Origin: Ectopseudomonas chengduensis
GTDB taxonomy: Bacteria; Pseudomonadota; Gammaproteobacteria; Pseudomonadales; Pseudomonadaceae
Direction: 5' to 3'
Length of the DNA: 64,000 bases
Assembly (NCBI RefSeq): GCF_015712065.1
Contig: NZ_JACFYZ010000003.1
Location: 1-64,000, forward strand
The notes beneath the pieces were generated by a model, which made no database searches, had not been told where the DNA came from, and saw only the letters and a program-made list of their open reading frames with translations. Both the position numbers and the translations under genes were made by a program. Below, piece by piece: positions 1-8,155 of this stretch; position 1 is the stretch's first letter, and each line of letters starts with the position of its first letter.

Positions 1-51
1 CGCCGATGGTAGTGTGGTGCTTCACCATGTGAGAGTAGGTCATCGTCAAGC
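1..51 (+). rRNA. rrf: 5S ribosomal RNA, 3' end (partial)
   Basis: The first bases match the 3' part of gammaproteobacterial 5S rRNA, including the conserved GCCGATGGTAGTGTGG and GAGAGTAGGTCATCGTC segments. The 5' part lies outside the window. It is followed directly by a strong terminator, so it is the last gene of an rRNA operon. Confidence 0.93.
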
Positions 52-60
52 TCCTATACG

Positions 61-97
61 AAACCCCAGATCGCCTAGCGGTCTGGGGTTTTTTCTT
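61..97 (+). terminator. Rho-independent terminator of the rRNA operon
   Basis: ACCCCAGA and TCTGGGGT form a GC-rich stem followed by a run of six T. It lies ten bases after the mature 5S end. Confidence 0.93.
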
Positions 98-110
98 TGT
101 GGCGCGGAAA

Positions 111-176
111 ATAAAGCTTCGCGAGCAGAGCTCGCTCCTACAGGTCATCAGCGCTCGCCTCAGATTTAAGCTTTAT
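111..176. repeat. REP-like element inside a 9-bp inverted repeat
   Basis: GCGAGCAGAGCTCGCTCCTACA resembles the Pseudomonas REP core: a short palindrome followed by CTCCTACA. It is enclosed by ATAAAGCTT (111-119) and its reverse complement AAGCTTTAT (168-176). The remaining bases up to birA hold no convincing gene. A weak inverted repeat GCTTGC/GCAAGC occurs at 272-293. Confidence 0.5.
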
Positions 177-341
177 AGGCATCAATATGTTGCTGTTGGC
201 TTTTATTGGCGGCTATTTCGGCTGAATCTTGAACAATGGCAGTTATCTTTCCCCCTGTACGGCTTTCTTCGGCTTGCCGTTTTCTATGCAAGCTGAAGCC
301 TCGTCGTTATCATGCCAGCCTTGTTCGTGGCGGGGCCTGGC

Positions 342-1307
342 ATGCTGGAATTGTTGAAACTTCTACAGGATGGTCGATTCCATTCCGGTGAAGCCCTTGG
401 GGCGAAGCTTGGGATAAGTCGCAGTGCCATCTGGAAGCAACTGCAAGGCCTGGAGGCCGAGCTGGGGATCGAGGTGTTCAGGGTTCCTGGTCGGGGCTAT
501 CGGCTGTCTTCGCCCATGACCTTGCTCGATGCCGGAGAAATATCTCATGGCGCTGATGGCTTGGCTTGGCCGATCACGGTCGAGTCCAGCGTGGATTCCA
601 CGAACGCCGAGATCTTTCGTCGCCTCGATGCTGGAGTGCGTGCGCCTTTCGTTCTGCTTGCTGAGCGTCAGACCGCTGGGCGCGGTCGGCGGGGGCGGAT
701 CTGGGCCAGTCCTTTTGCCGAGAACCTTTATTGCAGCGTCGTTCTGCGTGTAGATGGTGGCATGAGTCAGGTGGAGGCCTTGAGTCTGACTGTAGGCCTT
801 GCTGTCGCTAAGGCGCTGCAATCCATTGGCATCGACGGTGCGCGACTCAAATGGCCGAATGATGTACTGGTCGAGGGGCGCAAGATATCCGGAATTCTCC
901 TGGAGCTGGCCGGGGATCCGGCAGATGTCTGTCATGTTGTGATTGGTGTCGGTATCAACGTCAACATGGCGGTCGATGTGCCTGCTGTTATCGACCAGCC
1001 CTGGACCTCGGTGCGCCAGTGCCTTGGGCGCGTGCTCGACCGCAATGAATTGGCCGCCAAGTTGTTGTTGCAGCTTCGAGATTGCCTTTCCATTCATTGG
1101 CAGGACGGGTTTGCCGGTTTGCGCGAGGAGTGGGAAGCGTTGCATGCGTGGCGCGGGCGATCTGTGGCGTTGACGGCGGGAAACAATGCGACTCTGGGTG
1201 TCGTGCTTGGGGTTGATGAGCGAGGCGCTATTAGGCTGAGCGTGGATGGCGTCGATCGCTCCTTCAGTGGGGGCGAGTTGAGCCTGAGGTTGCAACATGA
1301 TTCTTGA
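342..1307 (+). CDS. birA: Bifunctional biotin-[acetyl-CoA carboxylase] ligase / biotin operon repressor BirA
   Basis: BirA makes biotinyl-5'-AMP, transfers biotin to the carrier protein of acetyl-CoA carboxylase, and represses biotin synthesis genes. The N-terminus is a winged helix-turn-helix ([20 protein letters not shown]), so this is the repressor-type enzyme. The ligase domain shows the biotinoyl-AMP loop GRGRRGRIW, then KWPND and GVGINVN. About 321 residues is the normal size. I prefer the ATG at 342 over the one at 312 because it gives the usual family N-terminus ([20 protein letters not shown]) and has a G-rich stretch upstream. The end overlaps coaX by 11 nt, which suggests coupled translation. 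Confidence 0.95.
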   Translation: MLELLKLLQDGRFHSGEALGAKLGISRSAIWKQLQGLEAELGIEVFRVPGRGYRLSSPMTLLDAGEISHGADGLAWPITVESSVDSTNAEIFRRLDAGVRAPFVLLAERQTAGRGRRGRIWASPFAENLYCSVVLRVDGGMSQVEALSLTVGLAVAKALQSIGIDGARLKWPNDVLVEGRKISGILLELAGDPADVCHVVIGVGINVNMAVDVPAVIDQPWTSVRQCLGRVLDRNELAAKLLLQLRDCLSIHWQDGFAGLREEWEALHAWRGRSVALTAGNNATLGVVLGVDERGAIRLSVDGVDRSFSGGELSLRLQHDS

Positions 1308-2046
1308 GCTCGACTGCGGTAATAGCTTTATCAAGTGGCGGGTGATTTCCGTGGATGGAGCGCAGCGCCTTCTTGCTGGCGTGGTCGACTCCGATGCGGC
1401 TCTCTTCGAGTCGTTGGCTGCTGCGCCTGAGTTGCGGGTAAGTCGCTGTCGCTTGGTCAGTGTGCGTAGCGACGCCGAGACCGAACAGTTGGTTGCACGT
1501 CTGCGTGAGTCCTTGGGGGTGGATGCGGTCTGTGCTCAATCTGCCAGTCAGGTCGGGGTTGTGCGTAACGGTTACGAAGACTTCCGGCGTCTTGGTCTGG
1601 ATCGTTGGTTGGCTGTGCTGGGTGCCTATCATCTAGGGCAGCGTGCTTGTCTGGTGGTGGATCTCGGGACAGCGGTGACCGCTGATTTCGTTTCTGCCTC
1701 AGGTATGCACCTGGGCGGCTTCATTTGTCCGGGGTTGCCGCTCATGCGTGATCAGTTGAGTACGCACACTCGGCGTATTCGCTACGACCGGCAGGTGGCT
1801 CTCGCTGCTTTGCAAGAGCTGGAGCCTGGGCGCTCCACTGCGGAGGCTGTCGAGCGAGGGTGCGTATTGATGTTGCGTGGTTTTGTTGCCGAGCAGTTGC
1901 TGCAGGCGCAGGCTCGTTTTCCTGAGGGCTTCGAGGTCTTCCTGACTGGAGGCGATGCGGGTCTGGTGCGAGATGTGGTCCCGGGAGCGCAGGTTGTTCC
2001 TGATCTGGTATTTGTCGGGCTGGCTATCGCCTGTCCCTTGAGCTGA
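1297..2046 (+). CDS. coaX: Type III pantothenate kinase
   Basis: Catalyses ATP-dependent phosphorylation of pantothenate, the first step of coenzyme A synthesis in the cytoplasm. The protein has the ASKHA-fold hallmarks of Coa[13 protein letters not shown] at the N-terminus (first phosphate loop with the catalytic Asp), [13 protein letters not shown] near residue 125, and [11 protein letters not shown]. The 249-residue length is typical. It overlaps birA and is followed after 8 nt by a SPOR-protein gene. The birA-coaX pair is common in Pseudomonas, which uses the type III enzyme where E. coli uses CoaA. Confidence 0.94.
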   Translation: MILELDCGNSFIKWRVISVDGAQRLLAGVVDSDAALFESLAAAPELRVSRCRLVSVRSDAETEQLVARLRESLGVDAVCAQSASQVGVVRNGYEDFRRLGLDRWLAVLGAYHLGQRACLVVDLGTAVTADFVSASGMHLGGFICPGLPLMRDQLSTHTRRIRYDRQVALAALQELEPGRSTAEAVERGCVLMLRGFVAEQLLQAQARFPEGFEVFLTGGDAGLVRDVVPGAQVVPDLVFVGLAIACPLS

Positions 2047-2054
2047 GGCGAGGT

Positions 2055-2741
2055 ATGCGCTGGATTCTGCTATTGCTCCTGCTGCTTAACGCCTTCTATT
2101 ACGTCTGGCATCAGCAGCAGGCCCCCTTGCGTGCCAAAGAGGTGGCTCCGGCAGGTGCTTATCAGGCGGCGCGTAAGGATATCCGTTTGTTGAGTGAGGC
2201 GGATGCGCCGCGCTCGCGTGCAGATTCGTCGACGCCGGCTGATGCGGCTGCTCCTGAGGCGGCTGTTTGCCTCTATCTAGGGAGTTTCGAGGAGGAGTCG
2301 AGGGCGAGGGTTGTGGAGCAGCGGCTATTGAGTTTGGACATACAGGCTGAAGTGCGCGGTGTCGATGCGGCAGCGGGGGTCGAGTATTGGGTTTATCTGC
2401 CGCCTCTGGCTTCCCGTCAGGCCTCGCTGAGGCAGTTGCGCGAACTGCAGGCCCGCCGTATCGATAGCTACATCATCACTCAGGGCGATCTGGCGAATGG
2501 CATATCGCTCGGCATATTCCCTCGCAACGACTCGGCCAATAGCGTCATGCAGCGTTTGCGGGATGTGGGTTACGAGCCGCAGATTCGCGAGCTTTCGCGT
2601 GCGCATCGCAGTTTCTGGGTGCGTGTAGCCCCGGAAAGTCGGCGCTTGGCTGACGAATTTTTGCTTGGTCGGCTCGCGGGTGACTTCGCAGGTTTGCAGC
2701 ATCAATTAATGCCTTGTGAAGGCGTTGCATTGCTCCAGTAG
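2055..2741 (+). CDS. Membrane-anchored SPOR-domain protein
   Basis: A 228-residue protein. Residues 2-18 form a hydrophobic N-terminal anchor, followed by a low-complexity Ala/Asp linker to about residue 70. Residues 148-195 match the SPOR pattern (NGISLGIFPRND, VMQRLRDVGYEP, RSFWVRVAPE); SPOR domains bind denuded septal peptidoglycan. Residues 72-118 repeat the same pattern (CLYLGSFEEE, VVEQRLLSLDIQAE, EYWVYLPPL), so there may be two SPOR units. It is the third gene of the birA-coaX transcription unit. Its precise role, presumably in the cell envelope or at the division site, is unknown. Confidence 0.8.
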   Translation: MRWILLLLLLLNAFYYVWHQQQAPLRAKEVAPAGAYQAARKDIRLLSEADAPRSRADSSTPADAAAPEAAVCLYLGSFEEESRARVVEQRLLSLDIQAEVRGVDAAAGVEYWVYLPPLASRQASLRQLRELQARRIDSYIITQGDLANGISLGIFPRNDSANSVMQRLRDVGYEPQIRELSRAHRSFWVRVAPESRRLADEFLLGRLAGDFAGLQHQLMPCEGVALLQ

Positions 2742-2840
2742 TTTGCATAGAATGGCGCCCGCTTCGCAGGGTGGTCAAAGTTGGTTCCCGACGAAGATGT
2801 TGTCAAAGTAGCTAACCTCAAGATTTTAATGAGAAAAAGC

Positions 2841-2869
2841 TTGACAGCAGGGTGGCAGATCTAGAAAAT
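2841..2869 (+). promoter_or_regulatory. Promoter of the tRNA-Tyr/Gly/Thr-tuf operon
   Basis: A perfect -35 TTGACA (2841-2846) is followed by the -10-like TAGAAAAT (2862-2869), about 14 bases before the mature tRNA-Tyr start. The spacer is 15 nt to TAGAAA or 17 nt to GAAAAT, so the exact -10 is uncertain. A strong stable-RNA promoter is expected here. Confidence 0.7.
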
Positions 2870-2882
2870 GCCGCCTCACTTT

Positions 2883-2967
<85 letters not shown>

Positions 2968-2991
2968 GATTCAGCGTGAGCTGCAAGCTCC

Positions 2992-3065
<74 letters not shown>

Positions 3066-3091
3066 GTTTGTGGTTGGCGCAACAGAGTTTG

Positions 3092-3167
3092 GCTCATGTA
3101 GCTCAGCTGGTAGAGCACACCCTTGGTAAGGGTGAGGTCAGCGGTTCAAATCCGCTCATGAGCTCCA
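3092..3167 (+). tRNA. thrT: tRNA-Thr (anticodon GGT)
   Basis: 76 nt with acceptor stem GCTCATG/CATGAGC, anticodon GGT at 3125-3127, standard D-loop AGCTCAGCTGGTAGAGC and encoded CCA. It is the last tRNA before the tuf gene. Confidence 0.97.
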
Positions 3168-3174
3168 TCTAATG

Positions 3175-3206
3175 AAGGCAGATATGAAAGTATCTGCCTT
3201 TGTTTT
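3175..3206 (+). terminator. Hairpin between tRNA-Thr and tuf (attenuator or processing site)
   Basis: AAGGCAGATA and TATCTGCCTT form a 10-bp stem with a 6-nt loop, followed by TGTTTT. The downstream tuf has no obvious separate promoter, so it probably terminates only partly or is cut during tRNA maturation. Confidence 0.65.
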
Positions 3207-3251
3207 AATGGCGGCATGGCTTGCTCAATTCTTCGCTAGGAGACGGTCAAG

Positions 3252-4445
3252 ATGGCTAAAGAGAAATTCGAACGTAACAAACCGCACGTCAACGTCGGCA
3301 CCATCGGTCACGTTGACCACGGTAAAACCACTCTGACCGCTGCTCTGACCCGCGTCTGCTCCGAAGTTTTCGGTTCGGCCAAGGTCGACTTCGACAAGAT
3401 CGATAGCGCTCCGGAAGAGAAGGCTCGCGGTATCACCATCAACACTGCGCACGTGGAGTACGACTCTGCCGTACGTCACTACGCACACGTTGACTGCCCG
3501 GGTCACGCCGACTACGTGAAGAACATGATCACCGGTGCTGCCCAGATGGACGGCGCGATCCTGGTCTGCTCGGCTGCCGACGGCCCGATGCCGCAAACCC
3601 GTGAGCACATCCTGCTGTCCCGTCAGGTTGGCGTACCGTACATCGTTGTCTTCCTGAACAAGGCTGACATGGTTGATGACGCTGAGCTGCTGGAACTGGT
3701 CGAGATGGAAGTTCGCGACCTACTGAGCACCTACGATTTCCCGGGTGACGACACTCCGATCATCATCGGCTCCGCGCTGATGGCTCTGAACGGCCAGGAC
3801 GACAACGGCATGGGTACCACTGCGGTGAAAACCCTGGTGGAAACTCTGGACAGCTACATCCCAGAGCCGGTTCGTGCCATCGACCGTCCGTTCCTGATGC
3901 CGATCGAAGACGTATTCTCGATCTCCGGCCGCGGTACTGTAGTGACCGGTCGTGTAGAGCGCGGTATCGTCCGTATCCAGGAAGAAATCGAAATCGTTGG
4001 TCTGCGTCCGACCACCAAGACCACCTGCACCGGCGTTGAGATGTTCCGCAAGCTGCTGGACGAAGGTCGTGCTGGTGAGAACTGCGGCGTGCTGCTGCGC
4101 GGCACCAAGCGTGATGAAGTCGAGCGTGGTCAGGTTCTGGCCAAGCCGGGCACCATCAAGCCACACACCAAGTTCGAAGCTGAAGTGTACGTTCTGTCCA
4201 AAGAAGAAGGTGGTCGTCACACCCCGTTCTTCAAGGGCTACCGTCCTCAGTTCTACTTCCGTACCACTGACGTGACCGGTTCGTGCGAACTGCCGGAAGG
4301 CGTTGAGATGGTAATGCCGGGCGACAACATCAAAATGGTTGTCACCCTGATCAAGCCGATCGCCATGGAAGATGGCCTGCGTTTCGCGATTCGCGAAGGC
4401 GGCCGTACCGTTGGTGCTGGCGTGGTTGCCAAGATCGTCGAGTAA
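3252..4445 (+). CDS. tufB: Elongation factor Tu, copy 1 (tufB position)
   Basis: GTPase that delivers aminoacyl-tRNA to the ribosomal A site. The 397-residue protein shows GHVDHGKT (19-26), the switch I region up to RGITI, DCPGH (81-85) and NKAD, followed by the two beta-barrel domains. It has an ATG start, whereas the second copy starts with GTG. The two products differ at seven residues by my reading: K44, A73, V74, G186, T194, S201 and R212 here, against R, N, I, E, K, T and K in the other copy. Most of the 3' half is identical at the DNA level. It is cotranscribed with the tRNAs in front. Confidence 0.98.
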   Translation: MAKEKFERNKPHVNVGTIGHVDHGKTTLTAALTRVCSEVFGSAKVDFDKIDSAPEEKARGITINTAHVEYDSAVRHYAHVDCPGHADYVKNMITGAAQMDGAILVCSAADGPMPQTREHILLSRQVGVPYIVVFLNKADMVDDAELLELVEMEVRDLLSTYDFPGDDTPIIIGSALMALNGQDDNGMGTTAVKTLVETLDSYIPEPVRAIDRPFLMPIEDVFSISGRGTVVTGRVERGIVRIQEEIEIVGLRPTTKTTCTGVEMFRKLLDEGRAGENCGVLLRGTKRDEVERGQVLAKPGTIKPHTKFEAEVYVLSKEEGGRHTPFFKGYRPQFYFRTTDVTGSCELPEGVEMVMPGDNIKMVVTLIKPIAMEDGLRFAIREGGRTVGAGVVAKIVE

Positions 4446-4464
4446 TCGGTTGATCTGTTCCTCT

Positions 4465-4494
4465 CAGGCCGGCATAATGGTCGGCCTGATTTTG
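4465..4494 (+). terminator. Weak hairpin between tuf and tRNA-Trp
   Basis: CAGGCCG and CGGCCTG form a 7-bp stem with a 10-nt loop, followed by ATTTTG. It lies just before the tRNA, so it may act in processing or partial termination. Confidence 0.5.
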
Positions 4495-4498
4495 CTTT

Positions 4499-4574
4499 AG
4501 GTCAGTAGCTCAATTGGCAGAGCGGCGGTCTCCAAAACCGCAGGTTGGGGGTTCGATTCCCTCCTGACCTGCCA
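4499..4574 (+). tRNA. trpT: tRNA-Trp (anticodon CCA)
   Basis: 76 nt with acceptor stem AGGTCAG/CTGACCT, anticodon CCA at 4532-4534, GGTTCGATTCC T-arm and encoded CCA end. The tuf-trpT-secE-nusG order is widespread in proteobacteria. Confidence 0.97.
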
Positions 4575-4616
4575 TTTTCTAACGAATCTGGCGTGTCTTT
4601 CACAGGATCCTCTCGA

Positions 4617-4985
4617 ATGAATGTTAAGGCTGAAGCCAAAGACTCTCGCTTTGATCTGGTCAAGTGGCTGGTTGTCGCTGCCCTGGTTGCTGTGGGTGTT
4701 GTCGGTAATCAGTACTTCTCTGCTGAGCCGGTTCTGTATCGTGTTCTGGGCTTGGTTGTGTTGGCTGCTGTTGCTGCTTTCGTGGCGTTTCAGACTGCTC
4801 GTGGTCAAGCCTTCGCGGTGCTGCTGAAAGAAGCGCGCGTCGAGATTCGTAAAGTTGTTTGGCCGACCCGCCAGGAAACCATGCAGACCACTCTGATCGT
4901 GGTTGCGGTTGTTCTGGTGATGGCGCTGCTGCTGTGGGGGCTTGATTCCCTGCTCGGTTGGCTTGTTTCCCTGATTGTTGGTTAA
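4617..4985 (+). CDS. secE: Preprotein translocase subunit SecE
   Basis: Essential inner-membrane subunit of the SecYEG channel, which clamps the two halves of SecY. The 122-residue protein has three hydrophobic segments: two close together near residues 18-60 and the conserved last helix at the C-terminus. The family motif ARVEIRKVVWPTRQET precedes the last helix. I place the start at ATG 4617 (MNVKAEAKDS), since the longer reading runs back through tRNA-Trp. AGGAT upstream is the likely ribosome-binding site. nusG follows after 9 nt. Confidence 0.95.
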   Translation: MNVKAEAKDSRFDLVKWLVVAALVAVGVVGNQYFSAEPVLYRVLGLVVLAAVAAFVAFQTARGQAFAVLLKEARVEIRKVVWPTRQETMQTTLIVVAVVLVMALLLWGLDSLLGWLVSLIVG

Positions 4986-4994
4986 GGGTGTCTC

Positions 4995-5528
4995 GTGGCT
5001 AAGCGTTGGTACGTCGTGCATGCCTACTCGGGTTACGAGAAGCATGTGATGCGCTCGCTCATCGAGCGCGTGAAGCTGGCTGGTATGGAAGATGACTTTG
5101 GCGAGATTCTCGTTCCCACTGAAGAAGTGGTCGAGATGCGCAATGGTCAGAAGCGCAAGAGTGAGCGCAAGTTCTTCCCTGGCTATGTTCTGGTGCAGAT
5201 GGAAATGAACGAGGCGACTTGGCACTTGATCAAGGATACGCCGCGCGTCATGGGTTTCATTGGTGGTACGGCCGACAAGCCTGCGCCGATCACCGAGAAA
5301 GAAGCCGAAGCCATTCTGCGTCGTGTTGCCGATAGTGGTGACAAGCCCAAGCCGAAGACTCTCTTCGAGCCGGGCGAAATGGTACGAGTTGTCGATGGCC
5401 CGTTCGCCGATTTCGGTGGCGTGGTCGAAGAAGTGAATTACGAGAAGAGCCGCATCCAGGTTGCTGTGACCATTTTCGGTCGCTCCACCCCGGTCGAGCT
5501 GGAGTTCAGTCAGGTCGAGAAGGCATAA
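4995..5528 (+). CDS. nusG: Transcription termination/antitermination factor NusG
   Basis: Binds RNA polymerase, suppresses pausing, and couples it to Rho or to the leading ribosome through S10. The 177-residue protein has the NGN domain ([28 protein letters not shown]) and a C-terminal KOW domain ([20 protein letters not shown]). It starts with GTG and is cotranscribed with secE, and a strong terminator follows. Confidence 0.97.
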   Translation: MAKRWYVVHAYSGYEKHVMRSLIERVKLAGMEDDFGEILVPTEEVVEMRNGQKRKSERKFFPGYVLVQMEMNEATWHLIKDTPRVMGFIGGTADKPAPITEKEAEAILRRVADSGDKPKPKTLFEPGEMVRVVDGPFADFGGVVEEVNYEKSRIQVAVTIFGRSTPVELEFSQVEKA

Positions 5529-5547
5529 CTGACATAAGCATCCCTCA

Positions 5548-5574
5548 CCCCGCAGCCTTAGGCTGCGGGGTTTT
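5548..5574 (+). terminator. Rho-independent terminator after nusG
   Basis: CCCCGCAGCC and GGCTGCGGGG form a perfect 10-bp stem with a TTA loop, followed by TTTT. No strong promoter follows; the weak match TTGTCG-N17-TAAGTA (5573-5601) is the best I see before rplK, so some readthrough is possible. Confidence 0.9.
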
Positions 5575-5647
5575 GTCGTCACTGGGATAAATGCGTAAGT
5601 AACCTCGGGGAGCCGTCAGGCGTTCGAACCCGAAATTGGAGTAGCTA

Positions 5648-6079
5648 ATGGCTAAGAAGATTCAGGCTTATATCAAGCTGCAGGTTAAAGCCGGTCAGGC
5701 AAACCCGTCGCCACCCGTCGGCCCCGCTCTGGGTCAGCACGGTGTGAACATCATGGAATTCTGCAAGGCGTTCAACGCCAAGACTCAGGGCATGGAACCT
5801 GGTCTGCCGACTCCTGTGATTATCACTGTTTACAGCGACCGCAGCTTCACCTTTGAAACCAAGAGCACCCCGGCATCGGTACTGCTGAAGAAGGCTGCAG
5901 GCCTGTCCAGCGGTTCCGCTCGTCCGAACACCGTCAAAGTAGGCACCGTTACCCGTGCTCAGCTGGAAGAGATCGCCAAGACCAAGCAGGCTGATCTGAC
6001 TGCCGCTGACCTGGATGCGGCCGTGCGCACCATCGCCGGCTCCGCTCGTAGCATGGGCCTGAACGTGGAGGGTGTGTAA
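5648..6079 (+). CDS. rplK: 50S ribosomal protein L11
   Basis: L11 binds the GTPase-associated region of 23S rRNA and is needed for RelA stringent signalling. It is the full 143-residue form with [26 protein letters not shown] at the N-terminus (split here: [17 protein letters not shown], then VGPALGQHG) and the C-terminal RNA-binding domain ending [12 protein letters not shown]. Its stop overlaps the rplA start by one base. The leader just upstream is where L1 acts as autogenous repressor in enterobacteria; I did not identify the L1 site here. Confidence 0.97.
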   Translation: MAKKIQAYIKLQVKAGQANPSPPVGPALGQHGVNIMEFCKAFNAKTQGMEPGLPTPVIITVYSDRSFTFETKSTPASVLLKKAAGLSSGSARPNTVKVGTVTRAQLEEIAKTKQADLTAADLDAAVRTIAGSARSMGLNVEGV

Positions 6080-6774
6080 TGGCTAAGTTGACCAAGCGCC
6101 AAAAGGCCATCGCGGCCAAGGTTGAAGCCGGCAAGGCATACACCTTTGAAGAAGCTGCCGGCCTGCTGGCCGAGCTGTCTGCCGTCAAGTTCACCGAGTC
6201 CTTCGACGTCGCCGTGAACCTGGGTGTAGATCCGCGTAAATCCGACCAGGTTGTACGTGGCGCCACCGTTCTGCCGAACGGCACTGGCAAGACTGTACGC
6301 GTTGCCGTGTTCACCCAGGGTCCGGGCGCTGAAGCTGCTCTGGCTGCCGGTGCTGACAAGGTTGGTATGGACGATCTGGCTGCCGAAATGAAGGCAGGCG
6401 ATCTGAACTACGACGTGGTCATCGCTTCCCCGGACGCCATGCGCGTCGTTGGCCAACTGGGCCAGGTACTGGGCCCGCGCGGTCTGATGCCGAACCCGAA
6501 AGTCGGCACCGTTACTCCGGACGTCGCTACCGCTGTCAAGAACGCCAAGGCTGGTCAGGTACGTTTCCGTACCGACAAGAACGGCATCATCCACACCTCC
6601 GTTGGCAAAGTCGGCTTCGAAGCCGCTGCGCTGAAGCAGAACGTGGAAGCCCTGCTGTCCGACCTGAAGCGTCTGAAGCCGTCGACCTCGAAAGGCATCT
6701 ACGTCAAGCGCGTGACCCTGAGCACCACCATGGGTCCGGGTCTGATCATCGATCAGGCTTCGCTCGACGCGTAA
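6079..6774 (+). CDS. rplA: 50S ribosomal protein L1
   Basis: Forms the mobile L1 stalk at the E site, and in E. coli represses translation of the L11-L1 mRNA. The 231-residue protein carries the family signature near residues 121-145 ([19 protein letters not shown], then [14 protein letters not shown]). It is translationally coupled to rplK through the shared A of TAATG. Confidence 0.97.
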   Translation: MAKLTKRQKAIAAKVEAGKAYTFEEAAGLLAELSAVKFTESFDVAVNLGVDPRKSDQVVRGATVLPNGTGKTVRVAVFTQGPGAEAALAAGADKVGMDDLAAEMKAGDLNYDVVIASPDAMRVVGQLGQVLGPRGLMPNPKVGTVTPDVATAVKNAKAGQVRFRTDKNGIIHTSVGKVGFEAAALKQNVEALLSDLKRLKPSTSKGIYVKRVTLSTTMGPGLIIDQASLDA

Positions 6775-6782
6775 GTGATTGG

Positions 6783-6808
6783 GCCGGTAGCCGTGAGCTG
6801 CCGGCTTT
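6783..6808 (+). terminator. Attenuator-like hairpin between rplA and rplJ
   Basis: GCCGGTAGC and GCTGCCGGC pair with one G-T wobble around a 5-nt loop, followed by TTTG. With so short a U-tract it is probably leaky, or it forms the 5' boundary of the L10 leader. Confidence 0.5.
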
Positions 6809-6809
6809 G

Positions 6810-6985
6810 AAAGATTGGGGTCCCTGCCTGGCGGGGGCTATCCAAGACCGTAGGTGACTCGCGTTTTAAATGTCAGGTTCGCCTGATGGCCTACGCAGAT
6901 GGTGCTCCCGATTCGTTACCGAATCAGACACCAAAACGCCGCCGAGCTCCGGTTCGGCGATACGGTAAAAACCAGGAGTAAACCC
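6810..6985 (+). promoter_or_regulatory. L10 leader (autoregulatory mRNA structure upstream of rplJ)
   Basis: The space before rplJ holds paired segments such as GTAGGTGACTCGCG, CAGGTTCGCCTG and CCGATTCGTTACCGAATC. The long structured leader at this position is the known binding site for the L10-(L7/L12)4 complex, which represses rplJL translation in gammaproteobacteria. Assignment rests on position and hairpins, not on a covariance-model score. A reading frame that crosses the leader from 6899 is not taken as coding. Confidence 0.7.
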
Positions 6986-7486
6986 GTGGCAATTAAACTC
7001 GAAGACAAGAAGGCCATCGTCGCTGAAGTCAACGAGGCTGCCAAAGCCGGTCTGTCCGCTGTCGTGGCTGATGCCCGTGGCGTGACCGTCGGCGCAATGA
7101 CCGGACTCCGTAAAGAGGCCCGCGAAGCTGGTGTGTACGTGAAAGTCGTGCGTAACACCCTGCTCAAGCGCGCCGTTGAAGGCACTCAGTTTGACGTGCT
7201 CAACGACGTGTTCAAAGGCCCGACCCTGATCGCATTCTCCAACGAACACCCGGGCGCTGCTGCTCGTCTGTTCAAGGAGTTCGCCAAGGGTCAGGACAAG
7301 TTCGAGATCAAGGCAGCTGCGTTCGAGGGCAAGTACCTCGCAGCAAACCAGATCGACGTACTGGCAAGTCTGCCGACCCGCGACGAGGGCATCGCCCAGC
7401 TGATGAGCGTTATTCAAGGCGCCACCAGCAAACTCGCTCGCATTCTGGCAGCCATTCGCGACCAGAAAGAAGCTGCTGCTGCCTAA
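6986..7486 (+). CDS. rplJ: 50S ribosomal protein L10
   Basis: L10 anchors the L7/L12 dimers on the ribosomal stalk. The 166-residue protein begins [15 protein letters not shown], has the conserved [19 protein letters not shown] segment, and ends in the helix that carries L7/L12. The start is GTG at 6986, preceded by a clear AGGAG at 6975-6979. The upstream in-frame extension falls in the L10 leader and lacks family similarity. Confidence 0.96.
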   Translation: MAIKLEDKKAIVAEVNEAAKAGLSAVVADARGVTVGAMTGLRKEAREAGVYVKVVRNTLLKRAVEGTQFDVLNDVFKGPTLIAFSNEHPGAAARLFKEFAKGQDKFEIKAAAFEGKYLAANQIDVLASLPTRDEGIAQLMSVIQGATSKLARILAAIRDQKEAAAA

Positions 7487-7566
7487 GGCAGCGTGAGCCC
7501 TTTCGAAATCAAACGTTTAATTTGATGGTCGCGTAGGCCGTCACCCCAATACAGGAATTGATAGTC

Positions 7567-7935
7567 ATGTCTCTGACTAACGAGCAAATCATCGAAGCTA
7601 TCGGCCAGAAATCCGTTATGGAAATCGTTGAGCTGATCAAAGCGATGGAAGAAACCTTCGGCGTTACCGCTGCTGCCGCTGTTGCCGCCGGCCCGGCTGC
7701 TGCCGCTGCTGCTGTCGAAGAGCAAACCGAGTTCAACGTTGTTCTGGTTGAAGCCGGTGAGAAGAAAGTCAACGTGATCAAGGCAGTTCGCGAGCTGACC
7801 GGTCTGGGCCTGAAAGAAGCCAAGGAGAAGGTTGACACCGCTCCTCAGGTCGTCGCTGAAGGCGTTTCGAAAGAAGCTGCTGAAGACGCCAAGAAGAAGC
7901 TGGAAGAAGCTGGCGCTAAAGTCGAAGTCAAGTAA
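7567..7935 (+). CDS. rplL: 50S ribosomal protein L7/L12
   Basis: The multi-copy stalk protein that recruits translational GTPases. The 122-residue protein consists of an N-terminal dimerisation helix ([16 protein letters not shown]), an Ala-rich hinge near residues 37-53, and the C-terminal factor-binding domain with [13 protein letters not shown] chose ATG 7567 over the upstream codon because it gives the standard MSLTNEQ start, with AGGAA upstream. Confidence 0.96.
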   Translation: MSLTNEQIIEAIGQKSVMEIVELIKAMEETFGVTAAAAVAAGPAAAAAAVEEQTEFNVVLVEAGEKKVNVIKAVRELTGLGLKEAKEKVDTAPQVVAEGVSKEAAEDAKKKLEEAGAKVEVK

Positions 7936-7939
7936 TTTC

Positions 7940-8012
7940 GACTTTGCGTCTCCAGCCCAAGCGTTGAGCGAAAGGCTGATGGCTGGTGGCTTTTGCCACC
8001 GGCCTTTTTCCG
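7940..8012 (+). ncRNA. Candidate Pseudomonas P26-type small RNA / rplL-rpoB attenuator
   Basis: The 220-nt gap between rplL and rpoB contains GGCTGGTGGC and GCCACCGGCC (one G-T pair, TTTT loop, 7981-8004) followed by TTTTTCC, a complete terminator shape. I recall that sRNA P26 of P. aeruginosa lies at exactly this position. The same hairpin would serve as the attenuator that lowers rpoBC expression relative to rplJL. Boundaries are approximate. Confidence 0.5.
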
Positions 8013-8155
8013 TTCTAGGTTGGCTGTTCAACAGCCGACCTGGAGCCGAAAAGATCCCGCCCGAGAGGCGGTTGCAAACCGAGGGTTTGCACGATTTTCT
8101 GGTCATCGCCGCCGGCGCTGGCCAAACAAGCAGGTGACCAAGCTGGGGAACGCTG

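Noticed and set aside
99..296. A 65-codon frame between the rRNA terminator and birA
   Set aside because: It starts inside the terminator tail, crosses a REP-like repeat, has no ribosome-binding site and resembles no protein.
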